This document shows positions 16,101 to 25,167 of a stretch of 64,000 bases of DNA, piece by piece; within the stretch, counting starts at the first letter, position 1; each line of letters starts with the position of its first letter. The notes below the pieces were generated by a model. The model searched no databases. It was given only the letters and a program-made list of their open reading frames with translations, and was not told the origin of the DNA. This DNA is from Candidatus Prevotella equi (GTDB taxonomy: Bacteria; Bacteroidota; Bacteroidia; Bacteroidales; Bacteroidaceae). Made by a program: the position numbers and the translations under genes. Location: NCBI GenBank assembly GCA_018065145.1, contig JAGHTW010000054.1, positions 1 through 64,000 of the forward strand. The letters run 5' to 3'.

Positions 16101-17484
16101 TTTACCTGTTATAACATCCACGGATAAAGTCACCAATCCATCTGACGGCAACGTCTTTTCTTCTTTGTATTCCTACTTGAATTTCTTATCCAAGAAAAAA
16201 GACGACAACGTAGAGGGAAACGTCCATTTTCACAGAGGAATAAAAGTAGATGAACTTATAACCACCCAAAATTTGAGGTCTCAAAATATAGAAGTGGGAG
16301 ATTTCTTGCGCGGTATGACAGGTGCTAACCGTGGATTGCGTATGACGGAAGACGGAGACATATTCGCCAAGAATTTGTTCTTGGAAGAGGGTATGTCTGT
16401 CCCATCACTCAAAATGAATCGTGCTATGGGAATACTTGGTTATTTCATAGTTTCGATTGCTGGGGGAAAAGTCAAAGAAGTACAAAAGGATGCCTTAAGA
16501 AACGAACAAAAAGAAGTCTTATACCAGCAGGTCGACCAAAATGGTGAAAAGAAGTATGACGGAAATGGTAATCCTTTGACTACCACTATCCCTACTGATT
16601 TTCCGTTGTATGCTAATTCTGGATGGGTTACACTCGACTTAGAGAATGGCGAACTTGGTGCAGTTGAGGTTGGCGATATGTTGTTGGGCTTCTGGCATGG
16701 GTCATACGACAATAATACCATTAACGCAGACGGAGTCACAGAAGACGGTGATTTAGTTCGTAACGGCGATATAATGATAGGCGGCTTTCAAAGTATTTAC
16801 TTTTATGTAGATGAAGTTGATGAAGAAATTTATAACAATGGACGTTTTCATTATACACTGCGATGTGAAAAAGACGCTTCGTGGAGATTTGCTTATCATC
16901 CGCAACCAGAACTGAATTTCTACGGGTTTGGAAACCAAATCCTACAGAAAAAAGACCGCCAGAGCATTACAATTATGTCTCGTGAATATACTGTTCGTCT
17001 GATAAACAAGAGCACTTGGACTTATGACGAGAATAATATCATAGAGATACATGGAAAACTTGATGGTTTCTCCATGTTTGCAGTGAACGACCAAGGCGAG
17101 ACCTACGTCAAGCGTTTCACTGGTTATGGCAATGTCATGGGTAACGCTTACATATTCGGACAAATAGACCAGTTCGAGAGAGTGGCTTACAAAATGGAGA
17201 TAGATACAGGCGGTGACACTTTCATCGGTGTCGGCGAGACCAAGACACTGAAATTCTCAGTGGTAAACGGCTACGGGGTAGAACAAACGCCGAAAAAATG
17301 GTCTGTGACAAGAAGTAGCAGCAAGCCAAACGATGATAGGGCTTGGAACTCTCAACACAAGTCTTTCTCTGGCACTCTTGAACTTACGCTCGAAAACGAC
17401 TTCTATGGCATAGACAGAGCCACGTTTACAGTGGTAGCGACGATGTCGGACGAAAGAACGGCAGAAATGATTGTCAATTTGTAA
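13132..17484 (+). CDS. Large tail-tip / baseplate-hub protein
   Basis: About 1450 aa, starting at ATG 13132 or 13141; upstream in-frame codons lie within the terminator and promoter. The N-terminal 300 residues (MKIYTLNEENG..., then CLDDLWTEKQYVEFRG) look like the hub or Dit/Tal-type domain that docks fibres on the tail tip. A long beta-rich central region follows, then a predicted fibre-like C-terminal part (about 1050-1250 with GDIFAKNLFLEEGM). It heads the tail-fibre operon. The exact structural role is inferred from size and place. Confidence 0.7.
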   Translation: MNVMKIYTLNEENGISTPFPNEYEQAEFDDYEYTAARMGGAPSITAKIKHRLCLDDLWTEKQYVEFRGCKYFVRDTPSSSKDNNDTRYEHDITFLHERFVLENVYMLDSVFTDEEHPDAQPETDKYVSNSTKVIFWGDIHEFVGRFNACLHAAGLGGSEKSGGFYVVVDEGVTSEETLVAFEDKFFSEALQEIFNTFKLPYYWVGNCCHIGLAPEELSEVFEYGRDYALLSIEKQNTNQGYCNRATGVGSSDNIPYYYPNVQAPDATIPHAVEGNKGITDDRQLSLVADENARKRWNDMDSVADNERPWKNRGLVYIAGSSQGLNFNDTWSVYDDVDAYSIPIGHTTNVFLSGKSTANDLVKRKWWEKVTKKIYDYDQSEFAKKMTPKSFYGKTIYGWSVWQNHFLPIWNVEYSGDFGKNEFDWVVGSNIWSLVRFAIPFKFTDSKGGSRVSVELQVMLFETSWDGTLEKYKPQALSVDSVTISPDVQGQAALQIVSFNPKDDNGRYILTFDVYDVIRSTETTYQLNISLNNETGKLEEYQNGLYLYRAAVFDIKQASSPSGWYKEPLSNLNERFYHRDLSYWGVESTQTPTNGDRIVRMFNKSVNDKIIPVSTNLMPTIYRETSGEKVFYNALNEDRLTVDEEYKVYSNFYKDEHGNSLEFEHEFVADNQREAKYTFDDIKPTIKGMVSTTRVDGKNIPMNTFIDVAYDYADNDYLNVEGDDEDAEFAHSYFFVKLPKTKTKTTGRSFNLFASADENGNDMVFSVTSGSCGGCNFKVMVDEKTKSKNPVLVGADGELLRDPKTGNVLLVGSKAASGYTYQDRQQNTETNEVWIALKKETDTYGIIMPNASSELRVKKHDTFVILNIHLPLVYIEDAEDRLSKAIIAQMQKDNSERFSFNISFSRVYMEENPIIARSLTENAKIYVRYNGLSIALYVNNYSFKMSSGSPLPEISVDLNDEIAIGSTYSQNRQGDISEPISSIMGGGGGQFLPVITSTDKVTNPSDGNVFSSLYSYLNFLSKKKDDNVEGNVHFHRGIKVDELITTQNLRSQNIEVGDFLRGMTGANRGLRMTEDGDIFAKNLFLEEGMSVPSLKMNRAMGILGYFIVSIAGGKVKEVQKDALRNEQKEVLYQQVDQNGEKKYDGNGNPLTTTIPTDFPLYANSGWVTLDLENGELGAVEVGDMLLGFWHGSYDNNTINADGVTEDGDLVRNGDIMIGGFQSIYFYVDEVDEEIYNNGRFHYTLRCEKDASWRFAYHPQPELNFYGFGNQILQKKDRQSITIMSREYTVRLINKSTWTYDENNIIEIHGKLDGFSMFAVNDQGETYVKRFTGYGNVMGNAYIFGQIDQFERVAYKMEIDTGGDTFIGVGETKTLKFSVVNGYGVEQTPKKWSVTRSSSKPNDDRAWNSQHKSFSGTLELTLENDFYGIDRATFTVVATMSDERTAEMIVNL

Positions 17485-17498
17485 AACTAAAATAAAAA

Positions 17499-18896
17499 AT
17501 GGGTAAAACGATTTTATTACGTAGATTGTATAGTCCAGCAACTATTTCTTCATCTTACGAAATAGACGCAGGTACTTTGACGAGGGTGTATGGTGAGGGC
17601 TACGTGTTCGATAGGCATGATTGGGAATTAGTTGTATTCCCTCTTTTCTATGCGTCTTCTGCGGACGGAACGCTAAAGAACAAATTAATCAACAGAGAAT
17701 TGTCTAAGGTGAAATTGATGTACGCCATAGGCAACACAAACAGATGGTATGACATAACAGAAGTTCCGAAGTTTTCAGAACTCGACTACTGGATTGACGA
17801 CACCGAAAGCGATACTTGCGGAGCTTTTATGTTCTGCGGTAAGACAACGGTGGGGCAGCAGATGCTTTTGAAGGTTACAGCAGAATGGGTTGACAAACGT
17901 GATAACAAACTCTACAAAGTGGAGACGGAAGACATAAGTATTGTTACGATTGAAGAAATGGAAGACGAAAAACGCTTCTTTATTACTGAAGGAACTAACA
18001 ATATCGAATACAATCCTTTTATTTCCCGTGGAGGTGCTGTTCAGAGTTTTTCCGTAGGTCTGCATAGTGGTGCGAAGAAAAAGAATCTCAGAGAAGAGAT
18101 TGAAAGCGGTAGACTGAGACTCGCTGTAACAGATGTAGACAACAACAATCTGTTTGACAAGAAACCGATTGTAATGAATGTCCTTGATGCAAGCATATCA
18201 TATAATCCGATGTACAGGTATTCGTATATGCTTGGCGACATTGTGGGAACTAACGATGAAATAAAGAAAAATTCGCAGGGATATGTTATAGCACCTAATG
18301 GAGCACAGTTAAACGTTGATTTCGTATCAATCGAAGGATATGCCCGTTTTGTGTTACAAGGCGGCAGCAGCATAGATGTCTTTCCAGATGGTAATGGAAA
18401 ATGTACATATTATCTCGAAAATTTTGACGTATTGCAGACTGTCACTATTTATGGCTTTGAAACAAGCAGCATAATAAATCTGAATTTTATTGGAAGTTCT
18501 GACTACTTGTCTGTCAATGTAAACTGCGGAACAGAAATTAAGGATTTCTTTTGTTTCGTACAATTAAAGAAAAAAGACACCATTCTTGACACATTACCTG
18601 TATCTATGAAACGTGTAGAGCCAGTGTTTGACGTAGTGATGGAAAACAATGCACCTCTGGAGACAGGCGTGAGAAAAATACCGTATAGCATATACGTTGA
18701 CGGTAACAAGGTTGACAATCCGACAAAATACTTTAACGTATCTTTTTCCTGCGTTAAAGAAAAGGCGACGGGGTTATTTGTCCCCAGTATTTTGACTGCA
18801 ACAAATGATAGTTATCTGGAGATAACTATTGACGACGAAGACGTTGCGCTCGAATTGACAGACTCTACAACATACAAAAAACATATTAACGATTAA
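17499..18896 (+). CDS. Tail-associated structural protein (465 aa)
   Basis: Beta-rich, no membrane or enzyme motif, directly after the hub protein. Repeated short Asp/Asn-rich strands suggest several beta-sandwich domains. It probably belongs to the tail tip or fibre complex. Confidence 0.6.
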   Translation: MGKTILLRRLYSPATISSSYEIDAGTLTRVYGEGYVFDRHDWELVVFPLFYASSADGTLKNKLINRELSKVKLMYAIGNTNRWYDITEVPKFSELDYWIDDTESDTCGAFMFCGKTTVGQQMLLKVTAEWVDKRDNKLYKVETEDISIVTIEEMEDEKRFFITEGTNNIEYNPFISRGGAVQSFSVGLHSGAKKKNLREEIESGRLRLAVTDVDNNNLFDKKPIVMNVLDASISYNPMYRYSYMLGDIVGTNDEIKKNSQGYVIAPNGAQLNVDFVSIEGYARFVLQGGSSIDVFPDGNGKCTYYLENFDVLQTVTIYGFETSSIINLNFIGSSDYLSVNVNCGTEIKDFFCFVQLKKKDTILDTLPVSMKRVEPVFDVVMENNAPLETGVRKIPYSIYVDGNKVDNPTKYFNVSFSCVKEKATGLFVPSILTATNDSYLEITIDDEDVALELTDSTTYKKHIND

Positions 18897-18901
18897 AAGA
18901 T

Positions 18902-19912
18902 ATGGCAACAACAACAGGAACGTGTACCATTACACGATTAAGAAATGGCGATACCATATACGCCACACTCAAATTTAACAGGGCAACAAATGTCAGTTAT
19001 GAAGGAAGCATTATTACAGGCGGATTCAGTGAGAAGCCGCTTGTTGTAGAACCGCTTTTCGCCAGTGCCAGCGGCAGTGTCGTTACATTAAAGACGGGAG
19101 TGTGGAAATGTGACGATGTGGACATTTCTGAATTATCAATAGGCAAGGTCGACGCAGGTGGCATTCTCACGATTTTTTCCAATGATTTCATGGATGCGTC
19201 TGAACCTCGCAATCACAGATTCGCATTTCAAGGAACAGTCGTACTTGGAGGAATAGAACATACAATTACCAAGACTTTTGAAGTTACGATGATTAGTTCT
19301 GGCGGCAATTCTTTTTGGGGAAGTATCATACCCGACGGCTCAACCATATTAAGCGATAGCAATCCAGATGTCACACTTAAAGCTTCTTTGACAAAAGGAG
19401 GTGAAGAGGTTTCTGACGCGGATTATTACGTAAAGTGGTATAACAATGATATGGAAGTTCACACAGGTAACAGACTTACGGTTGAGAGAAAAGACGTTAA
19501 TGGTGCTGCACTCTTCCGATGTGAGTTCTATTCTACAGATGGCGACCATTTGCTTGAAGCGGATGGTATAAGTGTGCTTGATGTTGCAGACGATTACCAG
19601 ATTGTCCTTAACACCGAATATCAAGTCAGCATAAACGGAGAAGTCGTGATAACTCCTCAGTTGTATAGTGCAAGCAAAGAGGATTTCGTAAGTTACGGGG
19701 TGTCTTGGAGTGCGAAAGTCAAGAACAACTACACGCTTGCTGACGTGCCGTCAACTGTTGGACATTGGAACGTTGACTCTGGAACAGGAAAGTTCACGAT
19801 GAACGAAAAGGATATGTATTATACCCCAGCGTTAGACGACCCTAATTACGGATTGTCCAAAAGCACACCTATAGAATATAATCCAATCGTGATATTCACA
19901 GCAACAATTTAG
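18902..19912 (+). CDS. Minor tail / fibre protein with TTGTxTITR N-terminal tag (336 aa)
   Basis: Starts MATTTGTCTITRLRNGD, which closely matches the start of the next protein (MAQTTGTTTITRKPKDGK). The rest looks like a chain of Ig-like beta domains. The shared N-terminal tag may be a docking peptide for a common partner on the tail tip. Function inferred from position. Confidence 0.65.
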   Translation: MATTTGTCTITRLRNGDTIYATLKFNRATNVSYEGSIITGGFSEKPLVVEPLFASASGSVVTLKTGVWKCDDVDISELSIGKVDAGGILTIFSNDFMDASEPRNHRFAFQGTVVLGGIEHTITKTFEVTMISSGGNSFWGSIIPDGSTILSDSNPDVTLKASLTKGGEEVSDADYYVKWYNNDMEVHTGNRLTVERKDVNGAALFRCEFYSTDGDHLLEADGISVLDVADDYQIVLNTEYQVSINGEVVITPQLYSASKEDFVSYGVSWSAKVKNNYTLADVPSTVGHWNVDSGTGKFTMNEKDMYYTPALDDPNYGLSKSTPIEYNPIVIFTATI

Positions 19913-19916
19913 TCTC

Positions 19917-21227
19917 ATGGCACAGACAACAGGAACAACGACGATAACACGTAAGCCGAAGGACGGTAAAAGTCCTGTGGCTTACGAGATAGTACCCGAC
20001 AGGACACTATATACAAGTGGAGAAACCGCAGTATTACCTTTCAAGGTGTACAAGATTGTCGGTGAAGAGAGAACTCTGCTTCACGAAGAGATAGAGAGAG
20101 GAATATATACTCTGGTGTCTCTTTCTTCTGGTGACGTTGCGTATGACAAAGATACTGACAACTATATCCTAAATGAACAGTACAAATTTGCTTACGGTGA
20201 CAACTGTACGGTAAAACTCTATAATAGTGAGCATACTGAAATCGCTACATTCACTTGGGGGTTCACAAAAGAGGGAGCAGACGGCAAGCAAGGTGCTACG
20301 TTCTCAATCCGTAAATGGGAGGACGTGAGAATTGGCGATAGATTCCGTGTAGAGAGTGCGGAGGACGGAGTTCTTATCTCTGACATCGTGATATACAAAG
20401 ACACAGAAACTGGCGTAACATCAAAGTGGATATGTAAGAAAGCGTTTACGGTCACAGAAACAACGAGAGACGATACGCATATATCACTCGCCGATGCAAA
20501 CCCTACAAAGACTGGCTCTGCGTACTGGAAGCCTTTCAATAACTTTCACAATGTTGCTACTGACCTCGTCCTCGCCGACAAGGCTATCATTGACAATCTC
20601 CTGCTGAATAATATGAAAGCCTACCCGAAGATAGACGGAGAGTGGGATACGGATAATCCTACGGTGGAGATTGACGGTAATAGTGGAGAGATAAGACTCA
20701 AAGGCGAATTAATAGTTAAAGTATTCAGAAATACTATAGGCAATGTTAAAACTGAGGGCAATGTTAATATAATAGATTTGGAATCGGGGGGAAATGTTTT
20801 TTTTACAGACAAATTACAAAATTACATACCTCTTGCAAAAAAATTTGAAGGCGTAGAAATTACTATAATAGGGAACAATAATGTAGTAATCCACTCTTAT
20901 TCTGAATCCGACGATGTTCCTTTTGCTTCTACAACATATTTTAAGGAGCATTTTTTGTTTTTCGATGCTTTTTGGAGTTTAGGCAATACAATAGTAAAAC
21001 TGATGTCAGTTAGAATTGAACATAATGAAGGAGACCCAGATAGCGATTGGAAATGGATGATAGTATCAATAGGTGGACCTGTAGTCGTAGAATCACCTGT
21101 TAGTAGAATGAAATATAATGGTGTTTATGTAAGAAAAACCAACTCGTTAGCTATACGGCTTGAAGCGGATGGAGCTTGCGAATATGGTAGTAATGGCAAA
21201 CAACGTATAAGTATAGAACCTATATAA
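19917..21227 (+). CDS. Minor tail / receptor-binding candidate with TTGTxTITR N-terminal tag (436 aa)
   Basis: Shares the N-terminal tag with the protein before it. A GADGKQGATFSIR segment (about residue 120) resembles the collagen-like or hinge motif common in tail fibres, followed by a domain with WKPFNNFHNVATDLVLADKA and a beta-rich C-terminus. The 3' part (about 20720-21220) is visibly more A/T-rich than the 5' part, hinting at a separately acquired tip domain. Confidence 0.65.
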   Translation: MAQTTGTTTITRKPKDGKSPVAYEIVPDRTLYTSGETAVLPFKVYKIVGEERTLLHEEIERGIYTLVSLSSGDVAYDKDTDNYILNEQYKFAYGDNCTVKLYNSEHTEIATFTWGFTKEGADGKQGATFSIRKWEDVRIGDRFRVESAEDGVLISDIVIYKDTETGVTSKWICKKAFTVTETTRDDTHISLADANPTKTGSAYWKPFNNFHNVATDLVLADKAIIDNLLLNNMKAYPKIDGEWDTDNPTVEIDGNSGEIRLKGELIVKVFRNTIGNVKTEGNVNIIDLESGGNVFFTDKLQNYIPLAKKFEGVEITIIGNNNVVIHSYSESDDVPFASTTYFKEHFLFFDAFWSLGNTIVKLMSVRIEHNEGDPDSDWKWMIVSIGGPVVVESPVSRMKYNGVYVRKTNSLAIRLEADGACEYGSNGKQRISIEPI

Positions 21228-21265
21228 GTATTATTACACAATTACAATAACAATGCTTTATTTTT

Positions 21266-21308
21266 TCGGACATTTCTTTGGAGGTGTCCGATTTTTTTTG
21301 TAACTTTG
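21266..21308 (+). promoter_or_regulatory. Composite terminator-promoter
   Basis: Stem TCGGACA (21266-21272) pairs with TGTCCGA (21285-21291), followed by eight T residues. TTTG lies in the loop (21277-21280) and TAACTTTG at 21301-21308, with a 20-nt spacer. The architecture is the same as at 13056-13107. It ends the tail-fibre unit and starts the packaging and head unit. Confidence 0.85.
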
Positions 21309-21335
21309 CACGCAAAGTTAGTTATATAATATATA

Positions 21336-21407
21336 AAAGACGGAGATAGTTGGGAGTAATTAACCCAGCGACAAGAGGTTTGTTCTCGTTCCCTCTTCTC
21401 CGTCTTT
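21336..21407 (+). promoter_or_regulatory. Structured 5' leader upstream of the terminase gene
   Basis: AAAGACGGAGA (21336-21346) is perfectly complementary to TCTCCGTCTTT (21397-21407). Two shorter hairpins lie inside (TTGGG with CCCAG near 21350-21368, AGAGG with CCTCT at 21374-21396), giving a three-way junction that ends 9 nt before the start codon. It could regulate translation, or be a packaging or processing signal. The pairing is seen directly; the function is not. Confidence 0.6.
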
Positions 21408-21416
21408 AACTTAATT

Positions 21417-23024
21417 ATGAGAAGAATACGAGATATGGCAGAAGAGAAAATCATACAACCGCAAAAAGGAGGTCAGGACTACTTCGTTCGGACTAACGTA
21501 GACGTGGCTATATACGGCGGCGTGCTCGCGGCTGGAAAGACGTTCGCTTCCATTCTTGCTGTTGCTGAACCTGCGAAAGACCCTAAATTCCGTGCAACTT
21601 TCTTCCGTAGAACATTTGGTCAGCTGAAGCAAGCAGGCGGTATTGTGGACGACTTTAAGAATGCCTACGGAAAAGAGATAAGCATGACTATCTCAGAAGC
21701 CCCACGTGCAACATTCAGTAGTGGTGCTTATGCGGAAATGCAACAGATACAGGACGAAAACCCGAAGAAAGTCATAGAGAAATTCAAGGGTCTTCAGTCC
21801 GACGCAATATTCTTTGACGAGTTGACTGGTTTCGAGTGGTTCACGTTCACTTATCTTATGTCTCGTTGCCGTGGTAAGGGTAAGTGGAGTGGCAAGGTAA
21901 GAGCGACTACCAACCCCTCAAAGCGTCATTGGCTCAGAACATTTCTTGATTGGTATATCAGACCCGACGGTACGATTGACCCTGCTAAGAGTGGTTGGGT
22001 GAGATATTTCTATATTTACGGAGACAAGGTAAGTGAAGTTGCTTGGGGTGACACAAAGGAAGAGGTTTACGAGAAATGCAAGATTGCCATTGACCGCAAA
22101 CTGGCATCGTTCAACGGAAAGTTTACCTACAAGGATTTGATTAAATCATTTACCTTTATTCTTGGAAACCTTGCAGAGAACTCCGCACTGACAGACGGTA
22201 ACGCAGGTTATGCAGGTAATGTAGCGGCGACTGGTGGTAAGATGTCAGACGCTTTGCTCAGTGGTAACTGGAATGTAGATGTTGACCTTGACGAAGATGC
22301 TCCTATATCAAGTGTAGCTGCTAACAGCGTATTTACCGCCGACCCTCAGATGAACAACGACAGGTGGATTACCTCAGACCTTGCAGACACGGGTACTGAT
22401 AACTTCTTGGCTATTGCGTGGAATGGTTTTCATATAATGGATATCCTTATTCTTACAAGAACTACCCCACGTCAGAACGCCGAACACTTGAAGATATTTG
22501 CTCAGAAGCACGATGTGGCAGACGACCATATAATCTACGATGCCATCCGAGGAACGTATATCAACGACTACATAGAAGACGCTGTGCCATTTGTTAGTTA
22601 TCGTGCTCCTATGGGAATGTACGCAAGACTTGCTTACAACCTAAAAGCTGAGTGTTACCTACGTCTGGTAAAGATGATAACTGATGGCAGACTAAGCATG
22701 AACGAAGTCGTAGCAGCGAGCCGATATATTCATGCGAAACTCAATCAGAATGTAATGATTGCAACGGAGTTCGTTGAAGAATGTGGTGTAGTGCGTTTCA
22801 AGGATATGCCGTCGGGTAAGAAGCAGTTGCTTTCCAAGAAAGAAATGAACGCAATGCTTGGTAAGGGTCGTTCAATGGACTTGCTTGACCCTATTGCTAT
22901 GCGAATGCTTCCAGTGCTTGACGTACCTTATGGCGATGAACTCACATTTGGCTTAACAAATATGTTTGAGGACGAGAAAGAGGAGGAAGACGAGAATATA
23001 TACGAAGATAACTTTTGGGCATAA
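21417..23024 (+). CDS. terL: Terminase large subunit
   Basis: DNA-packaging motor, 535 aa. The ATPase domain shows a Walker A variant GGVLAAGKT (about residues 34-42), Walker B DAIFFDEL (about 129-136), and the following ATTNPS coupling segment. The nuclease domain begins around residue 300, with acidic residues (TADPQMNND, YDAIRG). An alternative start at 21435 (MAEEK) would drop six residues. It heads the packaging and morphogenesis operon. No obvious small terminase precedes it; the next gene is a candidate. Confidence 0.92.
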   Translation: MRRIRDMAEEKIIQPQKGGQDYFVRTNVDVAIYGGVLAAGKTFASILAVAEPAKDPKFRATFFRRTFGQLKQAGGIVDDFKNAYGKEISMTISEAPRATFSSGAYAEMQQIQDENPKKVIEKFKGLQSDAIFFDELTGFEWFTFTYLMSRCRGKGKWSGKVRATTNPSKRHWLRTFLDWYIRPDGTIDPAKSGWVRYFYIYGDKVSEVAWGDTKEEVYEKCKIAIDRKLASFNGKFTYKDLIKSFTFILGNLAENSALTDGNAGYAGNVAATGGKMSDALLSGNWNVDVDLDEDAPISSVAANSVFTADPQMNNDRWITSDLADTGTDNFLAIAWNGFHIMDILILTRTTPRQNAEHLKIFAQKHDVADDHIIYDAIRGTYINDYIEDAVPFVSYRAPMGMYARLAYNLKAECYLRLVKMITDGRLSMNEVVAASRYIHAKLNQNVMIATEFVEECGVVRFKDMPSGKKQLLSKKEMNAMLGKGRSMDLLDPIAMRMLPVLDVPYGDELTFGLTNMFEDEKEEEDENIYEDNFWA

Positions 23025-23025
23025 T

Positions 23026-23598
23026 ATGATTACACAAGAAGAAATAAAAGCATGTAAAAACTATTGCGCAGAGCATGGTTTTCGCATAGACGACAAGGAG
23101 ATAGCCTATCTTTTTGTCAACAGAGAGTTACGCAATCCAGTGGTGGCTTACAAGATGGTTATCCGTGAGGGTCTATCAGACGAACTCATAGAAAAGTACG
23201 ACAAGTCTCCACGTCTTGCTTGTCTACGCCAGTATATGAACGATAACTGGTCAAAGCGCAAGACAGAAGAGCGTGTTGCAACGGTTGCAGGGAACATAAG
23301 TTTTGAAGAAAACCGTGACGCTCTGGTCGGTATGTTGGCAGACATAGAGACAATGATGAACGCCAATCAGATTGAGAAGAAAGATGCGATGAAGATGATG
23401 ACTGACATTCGTATCAAACTCAACGATAAGTTCAATATGAAAGAACAACAGGTCGAACAGCGTATCATTGTGCAGCCTAAGTTCAATCATATATGCGAAC
23501 ATACTCACAAGGAATGTTGGTTGCAAACGAGGCAGTATGCAATGGAACACTGGCACTTAGTACCCGACCCTAATTACCACGAGGAAGAAACTAATTAG
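23026..23598 (+). CDS. Hypothetical protein between terminase and portal (190 aa)
   Basis: ATG at 23026 lies just after the terminase stop. Helical and charged, with a His/Cys cluster near the end (HICEHTHKECW) that could bind metal. It sits where some phages place a small terminase-like or head accessory factor; no sequence match recognised. Confidence 0.65.
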   Translation: MITQEEIKACKNYCAEHGFRIDDKEIAYLFVNRELRNPVVAYKMVIREGLSDELIEKYDKSPRLACLRQYMNDNWSKRKTEERVATVAGNISFEENRDALVGMLADIETMMNANQIEKKDAMKMMTDIRIKLNDKFNMKEQQVEQRIIVQPKFNHICEHTHKECWLQTRQYAMEHWHLVPDPNYHEEETN

Positions 23599-23619
23599 TA
23601 AATCTTAAAATATTTTGTC

Positions 23620-25164
23620 ATGACAAGAAAAGAAATTGTAACCGCATTACTTGCAGACCCCGACAAGTTGCTCTCGAAGAAGCCATTCTTCCGAGAACTT
23701 GATGTGCGTACTCCAAGTATGACCTCCGACGTAGAGGTGGGGCAGAAACTACGTGTTAAACTGCCGTCTATCAGATATACGGTGGTAGACCAGTCTCAGT
23801 ACCTCAAAGAACTTGACCCTTACAGTCACAGTGTCTTATTTGATACAAACATACCATCGGTTTGTGTCAAGACACAGAACAACGGCTATCAAGAGATTAA
23901 GGAGGTGAGGATGGCTTTGCCGTACCAAGAGACCATTCGTGATAAGCACGTTCTGCATTTGTGCGCCAATTCTATGCAGCACACTTTGCTTGATAGTGAA
24001 CCCTCCGACGTTGTAGCCAAGGATTTCGATACTATCAAGAAGTATTGGGAACTCCGAAATATGGAGGGATTAAAGACTCAAATGGTCAGTGCCCAGAAAT
24101 CTGTCGGCGATGCAGGTATGTTGTTCTATTTAGACCACAAAAACGAGGTACACGCAAGAATACTTCAGTACCCCGAATACACTATCATAACCCACAAGGA
24201 CGACAATGGAGACCATTGCCTTGAATGCGTGTATTACAGCGATGGAGAGCACGAATACGTTGACTGTTATGACGACAACTATTTCTACCGACTGACAACA
24301 GACGACAGTCAAGGCGTTCACGACCCTCAGACAGGTTGGTCTTACCTGCCGCCTGTTAAGCATGGCTTCTCTGAAATCCCACTTATTACCAAGCGTGGCA
24401 GCGTGGCATGGGACAGAGTGCAGACTCTCATAGAAATGTTCGAGACGCTTTACAATATATTCTATGTCATTCAGAAGCGTCATGGTTGGGGCATTCTTTA
24501 CGTCAAGGGTAAGTTTACCGATACCGCCAAGAAAATCGCAGGTTCGGTTATTCTCAACGACAAGTCAATGAACGACAAATCAGACGCTAAGTTCCTCACA
24601 GCACCTACCCCCGACGGTACGATACAAACGCTTGAAAAAATGTTCGACGAAATACAGATAGGAGGAGGTGCAACCATACTTTTGCCAAAGGACATCAAGG
24701 CAAGCGGAGATATATCTGGTATTGCCATACAAATGACACAGAGCCGAGATATTGAGACTGCATTGGACGGCGTAACAGAGTGGCAGAATGTCGCTAACAA
24801 GATGATGCGATTATTCAAGGAAGGACTTGGTCGGGAATTTGTTTTGAAAGGCGAAGACCAAACAGCACTTACTCGTTTTGTCAAAATGCCGATATGCAGT
24901 AAGTTCCGTATTTGGAAACCATTCTCCGAGAGCGAGTACAATCAAATGCTTGGAACACTCAAAGGCGCAGGTCTTCTCTCTACCAAGACAGGCATTGAAC
25001 TAAATACGGTTTCTGCGCCAGACGAGTTAAAGCGTGTCAATAAAGAGACAGAAGAGACGTTCCAGACAACACTTAAACAGCAGGAAGCCACAAAGAAGAT
25101 GGAGGCGAAATACGCTACCCAGAATACAACTACATCTACAAGTTCAACCTCTAAGAAAGAATAA
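23620..25164 (+). CDS. Portal protein
   Basis: 514 aa, the portal position after terL. It has a wing-like alpha/beta N-terminal part, a long helical segment (about 265-290, WDRVQTLIEMFETLYNIFYVI), a crown-like region containing ILLPKDIKASGDISGIAIQM, and a Gln/Lys/Thr-rich tail (about 480-514). This matches the SPP1/HK97-like portal layout. It forms the dodecameric DNA channel at one capsid vertex. Confidence 0.85.
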   Translation: MTRKEIVTALLADPDKLLSKKPFFRELDVRTPSMTSDVEVGQKLRVKLPSIRYTVVDQSQYLKELDPYSHSVLFDTNIPSVCVKTQNNGYQEIKEVRMALPYQETIRDKHVLHLCANSMQHTLLDSEPSDVVAKDFDTIKKYWELRNMEGLKTQMVSAQKSVGDAGMLFYLDHKNEVHARILQYPEYTIITHKDDNGDHCLECVYYSDGEHEYVDCYDDNYFYRLTTDDSQGVHDPQTGWSYLPPVKHGFSEIPLITKRGSVAWDRVQTLIEMFETLYNIFYVIQKRHGWGILYVKGKFTDTAKKIAGSVILNDKSMNDKSDAKFLTAPTPDGTIQTLEKMFDEIQIGGGATILLPKDIKASGDISGIAIQMTQSRDIETALDGVTEWQNVANKMMRLFKEGLGREFVLKGEDQTALTRFVKMPICSKFRIWKPFSESEYNQMLGTLKGAGLLSTKTGIELNTVSAPDELKRVNKETEETFQTTLKQQEATKKMEAKYATQNTTTSTSSTSKKE

Positions 25165-25167
25165 GCC

